Positions 1-11,869 are shown, counted from the first letter of the stretch. The stretch: DNA of 64,000 nucleotides from Calendula officinalis (GCA_963853835.1 OY970835.1:9601501-9665500); one strand, 5' to 3'. Notes: generated by a model from the sequence alone, not told the origin. Numbers and translations: made by a program.

Positions 1-1006
1 TCTATACCTTTTAGCTCGGTTTGCAATCTTGTCATTTTGGTCAGTCTCAGAAGACTTGGTATGACAATTTGCAGCAATATGTCCAGGCTTTCCACACCTA
101 TAGCACAGACCTGATCTTGGGTCAGTATTAGAAGAGCTAACACCAAGCCTCTTCTTCTTCAACTGATCCAGCTTCATAGACATAAGAGCCATTTGAGTTT
201 CAAGCTCTTTTGCCTCAGCATCAGCTAGATCAACTTCTGGTTCATCTGGCTCAGTCACAGTATAGGCCTGTTGCACAACTAGAGCCATTCCAGTGGAAGC
301 TTTGTCAGTTTTCTTCCAGTTGATCAGTCTTGCAGCATTATTCTCCTCATGATTCAACATTAGACCATACAAAGTTTGAAGAGTGTATGACTCAATGTTG
401 TTTGCAGCATTGACAGAGTTTATCATGTCAAGAAATTATTGAGGAAGACTATCCAGGAACTTTTGAACAAGTTCTCCTTCCTCTTTCACAATGCCTACAC
501 TGATTAAATCATGGATAACAGTATTGAACCTGTTATAGAGAGTGGTGATGTCTTCATTAGGAGTTGAGAAGAAGTTTTCATATTTCATTCTCATGTTGCT
601 TTTTCTTTGCAACTTCACCTTTGCTGTGCCTTCATAGGTCACTGATAGACTATCCCACATAGCCTTTGCAGTTGGCAATTTCATAATTGCATTTAGTATC
701 TCTTTGGTAACAGCATTACCAATCACCCCTTTAGCTCTGGAGTCTAAAGCATACAACTGACGGTCAGTATTAGTCCAGTTGTGCTTTAGTTTAGGTACAT
801 TTTGTTATGCCCTCAGGAGCATCATCAGTAGCAGCAACAGGTTCCACAGTTTGTGGAATGATGGGACCATCATATAGCACAGTGAGCATTTCATGATGAA
901 TGGATTCAAGATACCACTGAGCTTTTAGCTTCCATTGATGGAAGTCTTTTCCATCAAAGATGGGTACTCCCTTTCCAGACATAATTGGTGCAACGATTGT
1001 AGACAT
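1..1006 (-). pseudogene. Ty1/copia gag (5' part of element 1)
   Basis: Capsid-like gag of a copia retrotransposon, read leftward and continuing beyond the window. The first part (1006-791) begins MSTIVAPIMSGKGVPIFDGKDF, the usual 'substrate plus W' start of plant copia gag. A frameshift near 785-795 leads into the UBN2/gag-polypeptide core (756-439, with AMWDSLSVTYEG and LYNRFNTVIHDL). A stop at 436-438 interrupts the frame, which then continues to a CCHC zinc knuckle (CYRCGKPGHIAANC, about 120-70). The start is chosen because the ATG at 1006 lies 85 bp inside the primer-binding site and LTR. One frameshift and one stop make it non-functional as read. Confidence 0.85.
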
Positions 1007-1090
1007 TTTGGATTTTGGAGTGTTGGAAGAATAAGTATAAGGGATGGCTGCCAGGGTTATAGATCGACTAAATAAGAGTTTATTTAGCCT

Positions 1091-1102
1091 GCTCTGATAC
1101 CA
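1091..1102 (-). other. Primer-binding site of element 1
   Basis: The plus strand reads GCTCTGATACCA, so the minus strand has TGGTATCAGAGC, the standard plant copia primer site matching the 3' end of initiator Met tRNA. It sits two bases from the LTR end and just upstream of gag, which fixes element 1 as leftward. Confidence 0.9.
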
Positions 1103-1104
1103 GT

Positions 1105-1612
1105 TGTTAGGTCACAACAGCCCTGGTTTATAGTGTTAATTGATAGAATATTATACTTAGAGAAATATTAGCGTGATAACACAAGAATATAGTCAATGTA
1201 TAAATCCACTAAGTGTGGCTTATTGCGGAATAACAAGACCACTGATCAATTACAAAGATATGAAAGTGTAAAGTGAATTAGTAAGTACTCCTTTGCAAGA
1301 TGATCTCTATTTATAATGTTATAGAGATCTTACATGATGAGCAAAGGAGTAACCGAAGGACTAAGTAAGGGAAATGACTAAGATCAAGGGATTTGATCTT
1401 AGTCCGTTACTATACTGAGTATCACTCAGTCCTTCTACTCAGTCCTTGTACTCAGTATCACTATCTGATACTGAGTACTGATACTGAGTTCCAATACTGA
1501 TCATTCAGTATCAGACCTAAACTTAGCTATATTATTCTACATATTAATCAAAGCTAGTCTAGGTTGTTTTGTTATCTTAAGATCCAAAGGGGCAAGGCTT
1601 TTTGCCTTAACA
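1105..1612 (-). repeat. 5' LTR of element 1 (508 bp)
   Basis: Bounded by TGTTA and TAACA: the plus strand starts TGTTAGGTC beside the primer site and ends GCCTTAACA at 1612, so the LTR reads TGTTAAGGC...GACCTAACA on the minus strand. It contains clustered (GATACTGAGTA)-like repeats at about 1420-1500. The partner 3' LTR is outside the window, so the pair and the target duplication cannot be checked. Confidence 0.8.
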
Positions 1613-2560
1613 GAACTCAAGAATCAAAAATCGGAATTTGAGGTATTAAATCGTCTATATTCTTTGTTCATTACATTCATCTTGTAATTCTAAGCATTTT
1701 AGAATCAAGTTTCAATTAAATCCATCAAGAATTGATCCTAATTCGTTGATTTTAAAGAAAACCATTAAAACACATTTTTTCCTCTGTTAAATCGAAATTA
1801 CCATCTGATTTGTTGTGTTTTAATCGATTTTATTATACCATTACGTGTGAAATCTATTTTTGAGCATTTTGGGATTTGAATCACTCGATCTGGTTAAGTA
1901 TTGAGCATTCTAGGATCGATTTAGTGAAAAATATAGCTGTGTTCGTTCATCACTGTCAAGAACATCTTCGGCCCGAGAACAGTGAACTGTTCGGCCTGAA
2001 CTTAGTCCTCGGCCCGAACTCAGTCCTCGGCCCGAACTCCAACCTCGGCCCGAACTCCAACCTCGGCCCGAACTCCATTTTCGGCCCGAACACAGTCCTC
2101 GGCCCGAACTCCATTCTCGGCCCGAACTCCGACCTCGGCCCGAACTTCGACCTCGGCCCGAACTCTTGCAAATCTCAACCCTAGATCGTGTGACAAAAGG
2201 CTCTATACTAAAACGATCATAACTTTCAGCTCGGGTGTCCGTTTCACGCCCACGAGTAACCAAATCGAAGCTCGAGACGAAGAATACGACGTGATAAACA
2301 GGCGTAGGCGGTTTACCCAACCTCCCGGCCCAAAAAGACCTGTTTCAATCACTTTATTTGTGTTTTTGTGATTTTTCGGTCAATTTTCAAACATTGCTTG
2401 GCTCCAGTTTCTAACCCGGTCGTCGTTTTTGATCAATTCAAAAATCTAGGACATATTTAAAGTGTCTTTTATCATATCCGGCCAATTTGAAAAATTTTCA
2501 AATTTAATATTTGTTTTCCTCTCCCGGGAATAATTGAAGTTTAACCATACAAACAAGCAA
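1613..2560 (+). other. Leader upstream of element 2 gag; no gene
   Basis: AT-rich noncoding sequence between the LTR of element 1 and the first gag ATG of element 2. It holds the minisatellite at 1967-2171 and otherwise nothing recognised. No TGGTATCAGAGC primer site is visible, so the 5' LTR/leader boundary of element 2 was not found; element 1 may have inserted into it. Confidence 0.5.
1967..2171 (+). repeat. 18-bp minisatellite (CTCGGCCCGAAC core)
   Basis: About ten tandem copies of an 18-bp unit with invariant core CGGCCCGAAC and a variable six-base part (TCCAAC, TCAGTC, TCCATT...). Because 18 is a multiple of three, several frames stay open on both strands (LGPNSx repeats forward; GPR and SSGRG repeats in reverse). 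I read these as by-products of the repeat and not as genes. It is GC-rich against AT-rich surroundings. Confidence 0.85.
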
Positions 2561-5500
2561 TGACTTCAAGAGAAGCACTATCGATTGGGTTTGATCTAAA
2601 ACCTCTAGTCCTATTCAGAGGAGAATATGCTCAGTGGAAGAAAAGATTTCTCCACTTTATCAAAATCAAGAGTTAGCTACTAAAATTCTCGAGTCTCTTG
2701 AGAATGGAAATGCTAAATTTTACGAAGATGTTGTTGATGCTCCTGATGCAAATCCTCCAGTTGTTGGCGGTCGATTTCTCATTCCCACTGCCAGATATAA
2801 TGCTCAGCAAAGGAAACGTGCCAAAGTAGATCTACAGGCATATTCTTTCATGCTCCAAGGTTTACCGAATGACATCTACAACAGCTTAGATAGTCTTGAA
2901 AGCGGTAAAGAACTATGGGATGAGATTAGAAAACAAATGGAGGGAACCGTCCTTGGGAATAAGGCTAAAATGGTCACCACGTTAAACTCCTATCAAAACT
3001 TTAAAGCCACAGCAGGGGAATATTTGCAAAGCACTTACCATCGATACTGTAATCTGCTGAATGATCTCCATAAAAACAGTCTATCAAAGGGAAATCTAGA
3101 GATCAACATCAAATTCATCAATAGTCTCCTTCCCGAGTGGGAAATATTTGGTAACATTGCTATGCAGCATAAAGATCTAAGTCTGATAGATATTCATGAG
3201 CTGTATGAATATTTGTACCAAAATGCACCAATGGTGAGTAACATGGCAAAAACAAAACAAGAGACACAAGATACTCTTGCACTTCTTACCAAACAACATC
3301 ATCAGTTAAATGCAACTGCTAAATCGAAAGAAAAAGCAGAAGAACCCACTCCTCAAAAAATTGATGATTTGGAGAAAGAACTTCAAGAAGTGCTGCAAGC
3401 CATGTCTCTCATCTCTAAATATGAGAAGAAATATTATTCAAAGCCCACAAACAACAATCTGGGATCTTCATCCAACTTTAAACAAGCTCAATCTGCTTCC
3501 GCTTCAACTGATAAGCCAACCATGACACCTTTGGATCCTACAAAGAAATGCTATAATTGTGGTGTTGCTGGTCACTTCTCTCGTGATTGCACGAAACCTA
3601 AAGTTCGTGACTCTGAATATTTCAAACGAAAGATGTTAATGGCAAAACAAATTGAGTCTGGGAAAGTGCTGTTAACAGAAGACCTTCAGTGGATGGAAGA
3701 TTCAGATCAAGAAGATGAAGAACATTCTGCAAACTTGTGCTTCATGGCAAGAGAGAATGCTGAAATTTCAGACCGTGTCAATGAGGAAGCCAAGAAGGAA
3801 ATTGAGGTAATCAGTTCTCTCTTATCTACTTCTGATTATTCCACTGATTCTGATACGTGTTTTGATAAAAATCTGAATTCTGAAATTGATTCTCTGAAAC
3901 AAACGATTTTACTCGAAAAGGATATGAATACACAACTTTTGGAACGTTTACCTGATTTAGAAAATAGAAGTAAACAAACTGCTCATCTCGGTGAGCAACT
4001 TGTTAATCACATTAAACAAAATAAATCTTTTACACTGGAAATTCAGGATTAACAAACACACGCATCAGAAATAAAGGTACAATATGAATCTGAAATTCAA
4101 AATTTGTCACATACGATCTCAGAAAAAGAAACTGAAATTCAGAATCTTAAAAATTCAACGAGTTCAATATCAAATGAACGTAATGATAAATATTACAAAT
4201 TATATATTGAAACATTTCATGAATATCAACTTACAAAGAACTGGTTGGAACGTAAACAACAAGAAGTTGAAGATAATGAAAATCAATTTAAATCTTTAAA
4301 CAAACAAATCAAAGAATTAACAGACAAATTAAGCAATCAAACAAACCAATCATCACAAAAGATAAATAGTCAATAGTCATTCATCAATCGTCTCACCTAC
4401 GACAAAGATCAGTTAGTCGCTCACGTTAAACACCTTGAAGAATTAATTGCAAAACGAGGAAACACTGATCAAACAATTCATCTGAATAAACCAAAAGAGT
4501 TCAAATTCTTTAATTCAAAACAAGGTCTAGGTGCGGACAACCCAGGATATCTCAGCAAGGCATGTAGGGTGCTTCCAACACTATATGACTATAGTTACAT
4601 GCAAAGAGATATCTGGCAGAGCTTCATGAGAGTAACCAATGAAGAAAAAGAAATTGAGACATTCAATAGAGCAAAGAAGGAGAATGCACAAATCAGTTTC
4701 AACTATGCCGAATTGAACAAAACATATGAAACTAAAAAGGCTAAATTTGAAAATGATGAATATTTTCCAATAATAACTCCAGAAGAATTTGAGATTAAAG
4801 GGAATGCCATCGTTAAACAAAAAGTGACACGAAAACTCTATATTCCATCCTTAATTCTCGAAAAGAAAATTTTCCAATTGGAAGCTGAAATTGATGAAAC
4901 ACATAAGGCATTTGATAAAGAAAAATTAGTTTTACAAACCAAAATTCATGACTTAGAAGATAAGCTTGTTAAAACCAATTCTTCTTGGGTTCAAAATGAT
5001 TTGCAATCTGATTCTTTTACTAAAACTAAAACTCTTGAAAAGACTTCTACAATTAAAATCCCTGCTATTTTAAAAAAAAGCTCTGACTCAACTGTTTTAA
5101 ATGTTTCATATAAAACCTTAGACTCAAAGCTTGAGAAGCCCATGCCAATCGGAGACAGAGGAGAAGCTCAGATTAAGAAGTCTAAGTCGTCCGGCTCTAG
5201 TATGCTTAAGACAAAGGAACTGAAGAAGTCTAGTCCATCGATGTTTTTAGTTTCTTCTTTTTCTGTAGATAATATATGTAATAACTCCACAAATTTTATT
5301 TCTCCTAAATTGGCTTTTGGTACTGTTTATGATTCCGATGTTTATCGTCCTGTGAATTATACTGTTAATGGTGATAATATGTTTGTTAAATATGATAAAA
5401 CCGGTAAAAAGATATATTGTGACAAACAAACAAATAAACAAATTTCTCAGTATGATGAACGATATTTTGTTAGGCTGGATGCTCCATGTGGTCCTAGAAA

Positions 5501-5921
5501 TGATGTTCTACATCGATCTGGTAAAATAATTAAGTCCTGTAAAACTTGTTTCTCGTACTCATACAAAACATCTGTCTCTCGTCCTCTGAACTATAAACGA
5601 AAACATCCATCTCCACAAGCTTCCAAGCCGACTCAAGTTCGTTCCGCTACCCCACCCATCTCTAATAAACTAATGTCCTCTCCACGTCAAACACCTCGAG
5701 GAATCTCCACACCTAAATCATCAAATTCAAGCACTTCTTCCAATTCACCGAAATCCATAACACGAAGGAGTGGCACAAAATCCACGTTTGTTCATTACAA
5801 TTGGATCAAGAATGAACATTCAAACTGGATTTTACATTCCCCTAAGAAAAAGTTTAAATGGTCTGTCAAATCAACCTACACAGAGCTGCCTCCTAGCAAT
5901 TCCCCAAAATCTCTAAATTAA
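2561..5921 (+). pseudogene. Copia (Sirevirus-like) gag with long coiled-coil extension
   Basis: Nucleocapsid/capsid polyprotein of element 2. The likely start is ATG 2561 (MTSREALSIGFDLKPL, then GEYAQWKKRFLHF), which runs into a stop near 2660; a frameshift there moves to the frame open from about 2634. That frame carries the UBN2 core (AYSFMLQGLPNDIYNSLD, ELWDEIRKQMEG) and a CCHC knuckle CYNCGVAGHFSRDC at 3549-3590. One continuous frame then runs to 5921 through two in-frame stops (4050-4052, 4374-4376). The extension is rich in Lys/Glu/Gln heptads, probably coiled coil, and turns Ser/Pro/Lys-rich towards 5921. This length is much greater than a minimal copia gag and is typical of Sirevirus-like elements. 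Confidence 0.8.
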
Positions 5922-6020
5922 TTCCTCAATAAAATCTACATAAAACATGCATTACTAATCGTAGAGGACCCATAATTGATTGGGTACCTAAATTGTTTTA
6001 ATTGTTTTATGTAGAATATA

Positions 6021-7810
6021 TGGTATCTTGATTCTGGATGCTCAAGACATATGACTGGAAACAAGAACCTATTAACAAATTTTAGAGATAAATATTTGGG
6101 AACTGTTCGGTTCGAAAATGATCATTTGGCGGCTATCATGGGAATTGGAGATATCATTCGTGAAAATTTAATCATTCGAAATGTTACTTATGTTGAAGAT
6201 CTAGCTCATAACTTGTTTAGCATCGGTCAATTTTGTGATAAAGAGCTAGAAGTAAACTTTCGAACAAAGAAGTGTGTTGTTCGCACCTATAAGGGAAAAG
6301 AACTTCTTACCGGATCTCGTGACACAAATATCTTTACCATCAATCTCAATGACGTGGTCCCACTTGAAGAAGTATGTTTAATGTCAAGAGGGTCGTCAGA
6401 TGAATCATGGTTATGGCACCGTCGCCTCTCTCACCTTAATTTCAAAACCATCAACAAATTGGTAAAAGGTGGCCATGTATCTGGTCTTTCAGATGTTAAA
6501 TTTGAAAAATATCATCTCTGTTCGTCTTTTGAAATGGGAAAGATGAAGAAGACGTCACACAAGTCAAAACAAGTTCAAAGTACATCCAAACCACTTGAAT
6601 TGCTTCACATGGATCTATGTGGACCAATGAGTGTACAATCAATTGCTGGTAAATGGTATGTGTTAGCAATTGTTGATGACTACTCACGTTATACCTGGGT
6701 TCACTTCTTACGTACCAAATATGAAGCTACTGATACTATTATCGCCTTTATCATGAAAACTCAGACAAACCTAGAGTTGAACGTCAATACCATTCGGACT
6801 GATAATGGAACCGAGTTTAAGAATCAAAACCCTAGATTCATATCTTGAATCTGTTGGTATAACCCATCAATTTTCCGCTGCTAGAACTCCACAACAGAAT
6901 GGAGTAGTTGAATGAAGAAATCGTATCTTAGTTGAAGCAGCCCGCACAATGCTTTCATATTCCAAACTACCTCTCTCTCTGTGGGCTGAATCCATCAACA
7001 CGGCATGTTTCACTCAAAATCGTTCTATCATCAACAAAACCTACAACTAAACACCGTATGAATTGATAAATAAAAGAATCCCAAATGTTAAATTTCTCCA
7101 TGTTTTTGGGAGTCGTTGCTTCATCTTAAATGACAAAGATAAATTGTATAAATTTGAAGAAAAGCTGATGAAGGGGTCTTTGTTGGGTATTCACGTGAAT
7201 CTGCATCGTTTAGAGTTTATAATCGATCAAATCGGACGATAAGAGAAAGTGCAAATGTTACTTTTTATGAGACATTTCCTCTTGATTCACTAACCTCAGA
7301 TATCAAATCTCCTCCACCCTCTTCATCTCCTTCCACCTCTGAAAATGACTTCGATGTTTTATTTGAACATTTTTATGATGAATACCATAACATCAAACAT
7401 ACATTACTTCAGGTGGCTGGCCTTCCATTCCCTTCAGCTGCAGATGTTCAGTCTATCACTGTCCCTGAGATGCAAATTCCAAGTTCCCCTGATTCTCCAT
7501 CTCCAACATCTGTTGCTCCTGATAACACCGAGTCAGTATCAAATTCAGACTCTTCTCATCATCCATGGGAACTCAATCATCACCGGATGTTCCTTCACCT
7601 CCTACTCAAGCTGCCGGTGCTTCTGATTTAATCATTGCACCAGCTCAAGCTCCAAAGTTGGTGATTGATTTCTCAAAATTCAATGTTCAAAAAGTTGATC
7701 CTCCACCTTCTACATCAAACACTCAAACTGCTATGATCCCGCATCCTGCTTTCACTGATACCTCCAACATAATTCCAGGTCAACTTCCACTTCCTCATAC
7801 TCTGAAATGA
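6021..7810 (+). pseudogene. Copia protease-integrase-linker (decayed)
   Basis: Starts at the aspartic protease signature WYLDSGCSRHMTGN (Asp-Ser-Gly at 6030-6038). Then come the GAG_pre-integrase region (WLWHRRLSHLNF, 6409-6444), the zinc-binding part and the integrase core: HMDLCGPMS, RTDNGTEFKN and, after a frameshift near 6830, TPQQNGVVE, giving the D, D and E residues. The second zinc-finger cysteine appears lost (LCSSFEMGK instead of the usual C-x2-C). A TGA directly follows the catalytic Glu, another stop lies near 7049, and further frame changes occur near 7170 and 7600. The last stop in the frame that leads into RT is TGA 7808-7810. Not functional as read. Confidence 0.8.
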
Positions 7811-9448
7811 ACCAAAGAGCATCCTTTACATCAAGTAATTGGAAATCCTGAATCTTCTGTTCAAACTCGTAGAGCTACTGCTGATGAATGTCAATACTCA
7901 TCTTTTTTAAGCTCTAATGAACCTAAGAAAGTCAGCGAAGGTCTCACAGACCCAGACTTGATTCTTGCAATGCAAGAGGAAATCAATCAATTTGAACGAT
8001 TGAAAGTTTGGCGTCTAGTTCCAAAACCACCTGGGAAGTCTGTTGTTGGTACAAAATGGATCTTTAAGAACAAAAAGGATGAAAATGGGATTGTTACTCG
8101 AAATAAAGCACACCTGGTTGCTAAAGGGTATTCTCAACAAGAGGGCATCGATTATGAAGAAACTTTTGCCCCAGTTGCAAGAATAGAAGCCATCCGAATA
8201 TTTCTGGCATATGCAGCTCACAAGAATTTTACAATCTATCAAATGGATGTCAAAACTGCATTTCTTAATGGCATTCTTAGTGAAGAAGTCTTCGTTCATC
8301 AACCTGAAGGATTTGTCGATCCACACTTGCCTAACCATGTCTACATTCTTGAAAAAGTTTTATATGGTCTGAAGCAAGCTCCTCGTGTGTGGTATGATGT
8401 TCTATCAAAATTTTTAGTCGACTCTGGCTTTTCAAAAGGCAAAGTGGACACAACTCTGTTCATCAAACGCCAAGGGGAGGATATCGTTCTCATTCAGATC
8501 TATGTAGATGATATTATTTTTGGTTCCACAAATCCTAAATATTGTAAACGATTTTCAGATCTTATGATCAAAAGATTTGAAAGGAGTATGATGGGGGAGA
8601 TGAATTTCTTTCTCGGTCTACAGGTTCGTCAGTTACCTACCGGGATCTTCATAAATCAATCAAAATATATCACTGACTTACTGAAGAAGTATCTGATGGA
8701 TGATTGTAAACCAATCTCTACACCAATGTCACCTGGCTCAAAATTGAATGCTGATCCCGATGGTAAGCTGGTTGATGTAACCAACTACCGCGGCATGATA
8801 GGGTCATTACTATATCTAACTGCTAGTCGACCAGATATTATGTTCTCGACTTGCGTGTGTGCTCGATATCAGGCTGCTCCCAAAGAGTCTCATTTTCAAG
8901 CAGTCAAACGCATCTTTCGTTACTTAAAAGGTACTCGAGATCTTGGTCTTTGGTATCCCAAAGAAACTTCGTTTGACTTGTCTGCATTCTCTGATACTGA
9001 TCATGCTGGCTGTATGTTGGATCGTAAAAGCACTTCTGGAGGTGCTCAATTTCTTGGGGATAAATTGGTGAGCTGGTCATCAAGGAAACAAAATTGTGTA
9101 TCTCTTTCAACTGCCGAAGCGGAGTATGTTGCTGCTGCAAGCTGCCTATCCCAGGTAATTTGGATGCAGTCACAATTGAAAGAGTACGACTTTTCATACA
9201 GCTGTATCCCTTTATATTGTGACTCACGAAGTACAATTGCAATTTCATGCAATCTTATTCAACATTCCAAAACTAAACATATTGATCTTCGATATCATTT
9301 TATCAAAGATCACGTTGAAAAAGGAAATGTGGAATTGTCCTTCGTATCCACCGACTTTCAGTTAGCTGATTTATTTGCCAAGGCTTTAGACGAAAAACGG
9401 TTTAACTTTCTTGTGTCTAAGCTTGGTATATTAAATCTCAAAACATAA
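7811..9448 (+). CDS. Copia reverse transcriptase-RNase H (open, no own start)
   Basis: RVT_2 reverse transcriptase plus RNase H of element 2; the frame is open from 7811 to the TAA at 9448. It was once part of the polyprotein, so no separate start codon is expected. RT motifs in order: VVGTKWIFKNKKDENG, AHLVAKGYSQ, YQMDVKTAFLNG (catalytic Asp), GLKQAPRVWYD, IYVDDIIFGSTN (catalytic Asp pair), FFLGLQV, and LYLTASRPDIMF. RNase H motifs: AFSDTDHAGC, STAEAEYVAA, CDSRSTIAIS and HSKTKHIDLRYHFI. The C-terminus (FQLADLFAKAL) is full length. The integrity of this part contrasts with the broken protease-integrase upstream. Confidence 0.88.
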   Translation, partial: TKEHPLHQVIGNPESSVQTRRATADECQYSSFLSSNEPKKVSEGLTDPDLILAMQEEINQFERLKVWRLVPKPPGKSVVGTKWIFKNKKDENGIVTRNKAHLVAKGYSQQEGIDYEETFAPVARIEAIRIFLAYAAHKNFTIYQMDVKTAFLNGILSEEVFVHQPEGFVDPHLPNHVYILEKVLYGLKQAPRVWYDVLSKFLVDSGFSKGKVDTTLFIKRQGEDIVLIQIYVDDIIFGSTNPKYCKRFSDLMIKRFERSMMGEMNFFLGLQVRQLPTGIFINQSKYITDLLKKYLMDDCKPISTPMSPGSKLNADPDGKLVDVTNYRGMIGSLLYLTASRPDIMFSTCVCARYQAAPKESHFQAVKRIFRYLKGTRDLGLWYPKETSFDLSAFSDTDHAGCMLDRKSTSGGAQFLGDKLVSWSSRKQNCVSLSTAEAEYVAAASCLSQVIWMQSQLKEYDFSYSCIPLYCDSRSTIAISCNLIQHSKTKHIDLRYHFIKDHVEKGNVELSFVSTDFQLADLFAKALDEKRFNFLVSKLGILNLKT

Positions 9449-11857
9449 ATCTTTTCTACGCTTTAAATTTCAATTTTGTTTATGCAAAATGCTTTTCATT
9501 CCTTAAATCTTTCGAAGCGATGACTTATATACACATCAGTATATGACTCGCACTTTAAAGCGATGGCTTTCAAGTACATCAGCTTGAAACCCGAGCATCA
9601 ATGGAGAATGGCTTCTGATCAACTCAGATTCAGAACCCGCTCACAACCAGAAAGCACGAGCTCAAACAACCATAAATGCAAAACCTCTTCTCCACCCATC
9701 CGACGATGTTTAAGGTATATCTCTAATCGAATAACCTTTTAAATACCTTTGTTTTGTCGAGGGGGGGAAATACTAATTCTAGGGGGAGAATTGTTATTTC
9801 TAGGGGGAGAAAATTTCAAAGAATAAAACAAACAAACCTTTTTCTGTTAGTAACGTTGATCACAAGTCGGTGTAATATCCGTAAACGATCTCTTTACTAA
9901 AACTTTAGTAAATATTGCATCTGTTTATAACAAAGTCTTATGATTCTCGTTGCTCAAAAATCTCATAAATCAATACAAAACCTAAAAGGTAAGTGTGTTA
10001 ATCCAAAATCATTTTTTATTGCAACTGTCATTATAAGTTGTTGTAATGTTCGTAAACGATCTCTTTACTGAATTTATTCAGTAAAGATTGCATCTGTCTA
10101 TTACAACTCCTTTTAATTTATGTTGCTTCGATCTTAACTTCTTCATTCAAAATCAAAAACGTTTTACATGTAACGATTGTTATAAGTTGTTGTTCTATCC
10201 GTAATCGATCTCTTTACTAAATTTATTCAGTAAAGATTGTATCTGTTTATTACAACTTCTTTTAGTTCTCGTTACTTACTCTCTCAAATATTTTAAATGA
10301 CAAATTTTTCATTCGAAATTCGATCTTCACATCAAAATCTTTTGTTAGAACATTATTTGGTTAGGCCTAGATCTTATTCGTAAACGATCTCTTTACTGAA
10401 CTTATTGAGTAAAGGCTGCATCTGTTTAAGATCTTAGCTTCATCAATCTCTGTTCTGACTATTAAAATTGATCGATTTCAAATGCTGACTAAATTGCACA
10501 TGAGCGTTATAGTTCACTCTCAAATAACTCCTATGATCTGCTAAAACCAGCATGATCTTCCCCAGGAGCCACCTACAATATAGGCCATACTGTGAGGGTC
10601 CTTAGGTCTAGGTGAGCAGAATCAAGTATCATGAGATCTTGATTGGGGTGAGCATAAAAATTGAGAGGGGGAATGAAGAATGGGGCGCAAGTCAGCTAAT
10701 GAAATGAAACGAGGGAGTAGTTGAAAAGTGAAAAAGTGAGCTAGTGTGAAGAGCGTGTGACAGGGTCAAAGAAAGCGGAAAACCCTCACCTAACCGATTA
10801 AAAAGCTGGGTAGCCACATTTTCATCAGATTGCGTATGTTGCTCTCTGATATTTAAAAAGTCATCATGTACCCAGTGATGCAATGCACAACCCCACTAGC
10901 CACTCAAGTACGAAAAATACTTGTTTCAAAATCACGGAGATTAACACATACACTATCAACATCTCATTTGGAGATTGTTGATATTGAAAAAGAGGACCCA
11001 CCTCCAGTCCTCGCATTCATTTGTCCACGTCCAGAGTCTAGAACCGAATTAAATTTCTCTAGGACACAGGCATTCCACCAAGCATATCCTAGTGATACTG
11101 CCGGAACATTCATAGTGATACCACAATTATTGGTATTCCACGATGATTGAATGGAAATCCTACCAGTGCTAACTTTAAAGCCAACACTGAACGTAGGTCA
11201 CACAGTTTTTCAACTGTCGTGTTAACGGGAAATCTATGTGATCCCGGTTTACCCTATTTGACCAGGATGTAAAATGTGTTATATATTGATTCATTCAAAA
11301 TATGAATATATTATTATTCAACACATCTTCATCCACAAGCTTCGGAGATTCTTCCTGTTACATGATGATTCAGATAAAGTTTGTTCATCATGAGGGGGAG
11401 AATGTATTATCCTAACTTACTCCACATCAAAAAGACACATATGCATCGGTGAAGGTAGAGTAAACAAGGAACCGAAGACTCCACGAAGAAATAATTGAAG
11501 AATCCATGAAGAAATAATTGTCTGTTTGAGGGGGAGCATAAACCTTATCACCAATTTTCCCGAACAACAATTATTAAGAATCATTGATCGACATAAAGCC
11601 AGAAACTTCAAAAAAAGACTTCCGCTGTTAATCTCTCTATCATTATGGGTCTCAGTTTCGGTCAATCAATATGTATCTTTAATGTAAAGTCTTCAAAATA
11701 CTTTTTGTGGTTGAAAAGCTACAAGAAGTATTTGTTTTCACAGATTAACAAAGCTCAAGCCAGATCCTGATACATCATTATTCAACGAAAAATTTACAAG
11801 GCTAGGCTTTTGATAAAGATGAAGACTTCGAAGATATGCTTCCCATACTATTGTTAC
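9449..11857 (+). other. 3' noncoding region of element 2
   Basis: No convincing gene. After the pol stop come a short spacer, purine tracts resembling polypurine tracts (9760-9768, 9781-9790, 9802-9811, 10664-10674, 11392-11400, 11527-11536) and the four-unit structured repeat at 9846-10440. A short forward frame at 10866-11150 and reverse frames nearby have no recognised domain. The section 10450-11857 could belong to element 2 or to a second decayed element; the boundary is not visible. Confidence 0.5.
9846..10440 (+). repeat. Four tandem hairpin units (150-180 bp)
   Basis: Four copies share the block CGTAAACGATCTCTTTACT followed by a mirrored arm and TGCATCTGTTTA. Conserved-block starts lie near 9881, 10051, 10201 and 10380. 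Hairpins: 9893-9912 (TTTACTAAA / TTTAGTAAA), 10063-10086 (CTTTACTGAA / TTCAGTAAAG, loop TTTA), 10212-10235 (one mismatch), and 10391-10414 (one mismatch). An outer stem flanks the hairpin in unit 2 (GTTGTAAT / ATTACAAC) and unit 4 (AGATCTTA / TAAGATCT). Unit 1 has A-T where unit 2 has G-C, so the pair changed with pairing kept. Confidence 0.75.
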
Positions 11858-11869
11858 AAAGGGGGAGAT
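11858..11869 (+). other. Polypurine tract before an LTR start
   Basis: AAAGGGGGAGAT immediately followed by TGTTGGG, the classical copia arrangement of polypurine tract plus 3' LTR. Confidence 0.65.

Noticed and set aside
1876..2320. Overlapping frames on both strands with LGPNS, FGPR and SSGRG repeats
   Set aside because: By-products of an 18-bp tandem repeat; no domain, and both strands are equally open.
10692..11150. Short frames on both strands around 10.7-11.1 kb
   Set aside because: No domain and no coding context; they lie in a retroelement 3' region.
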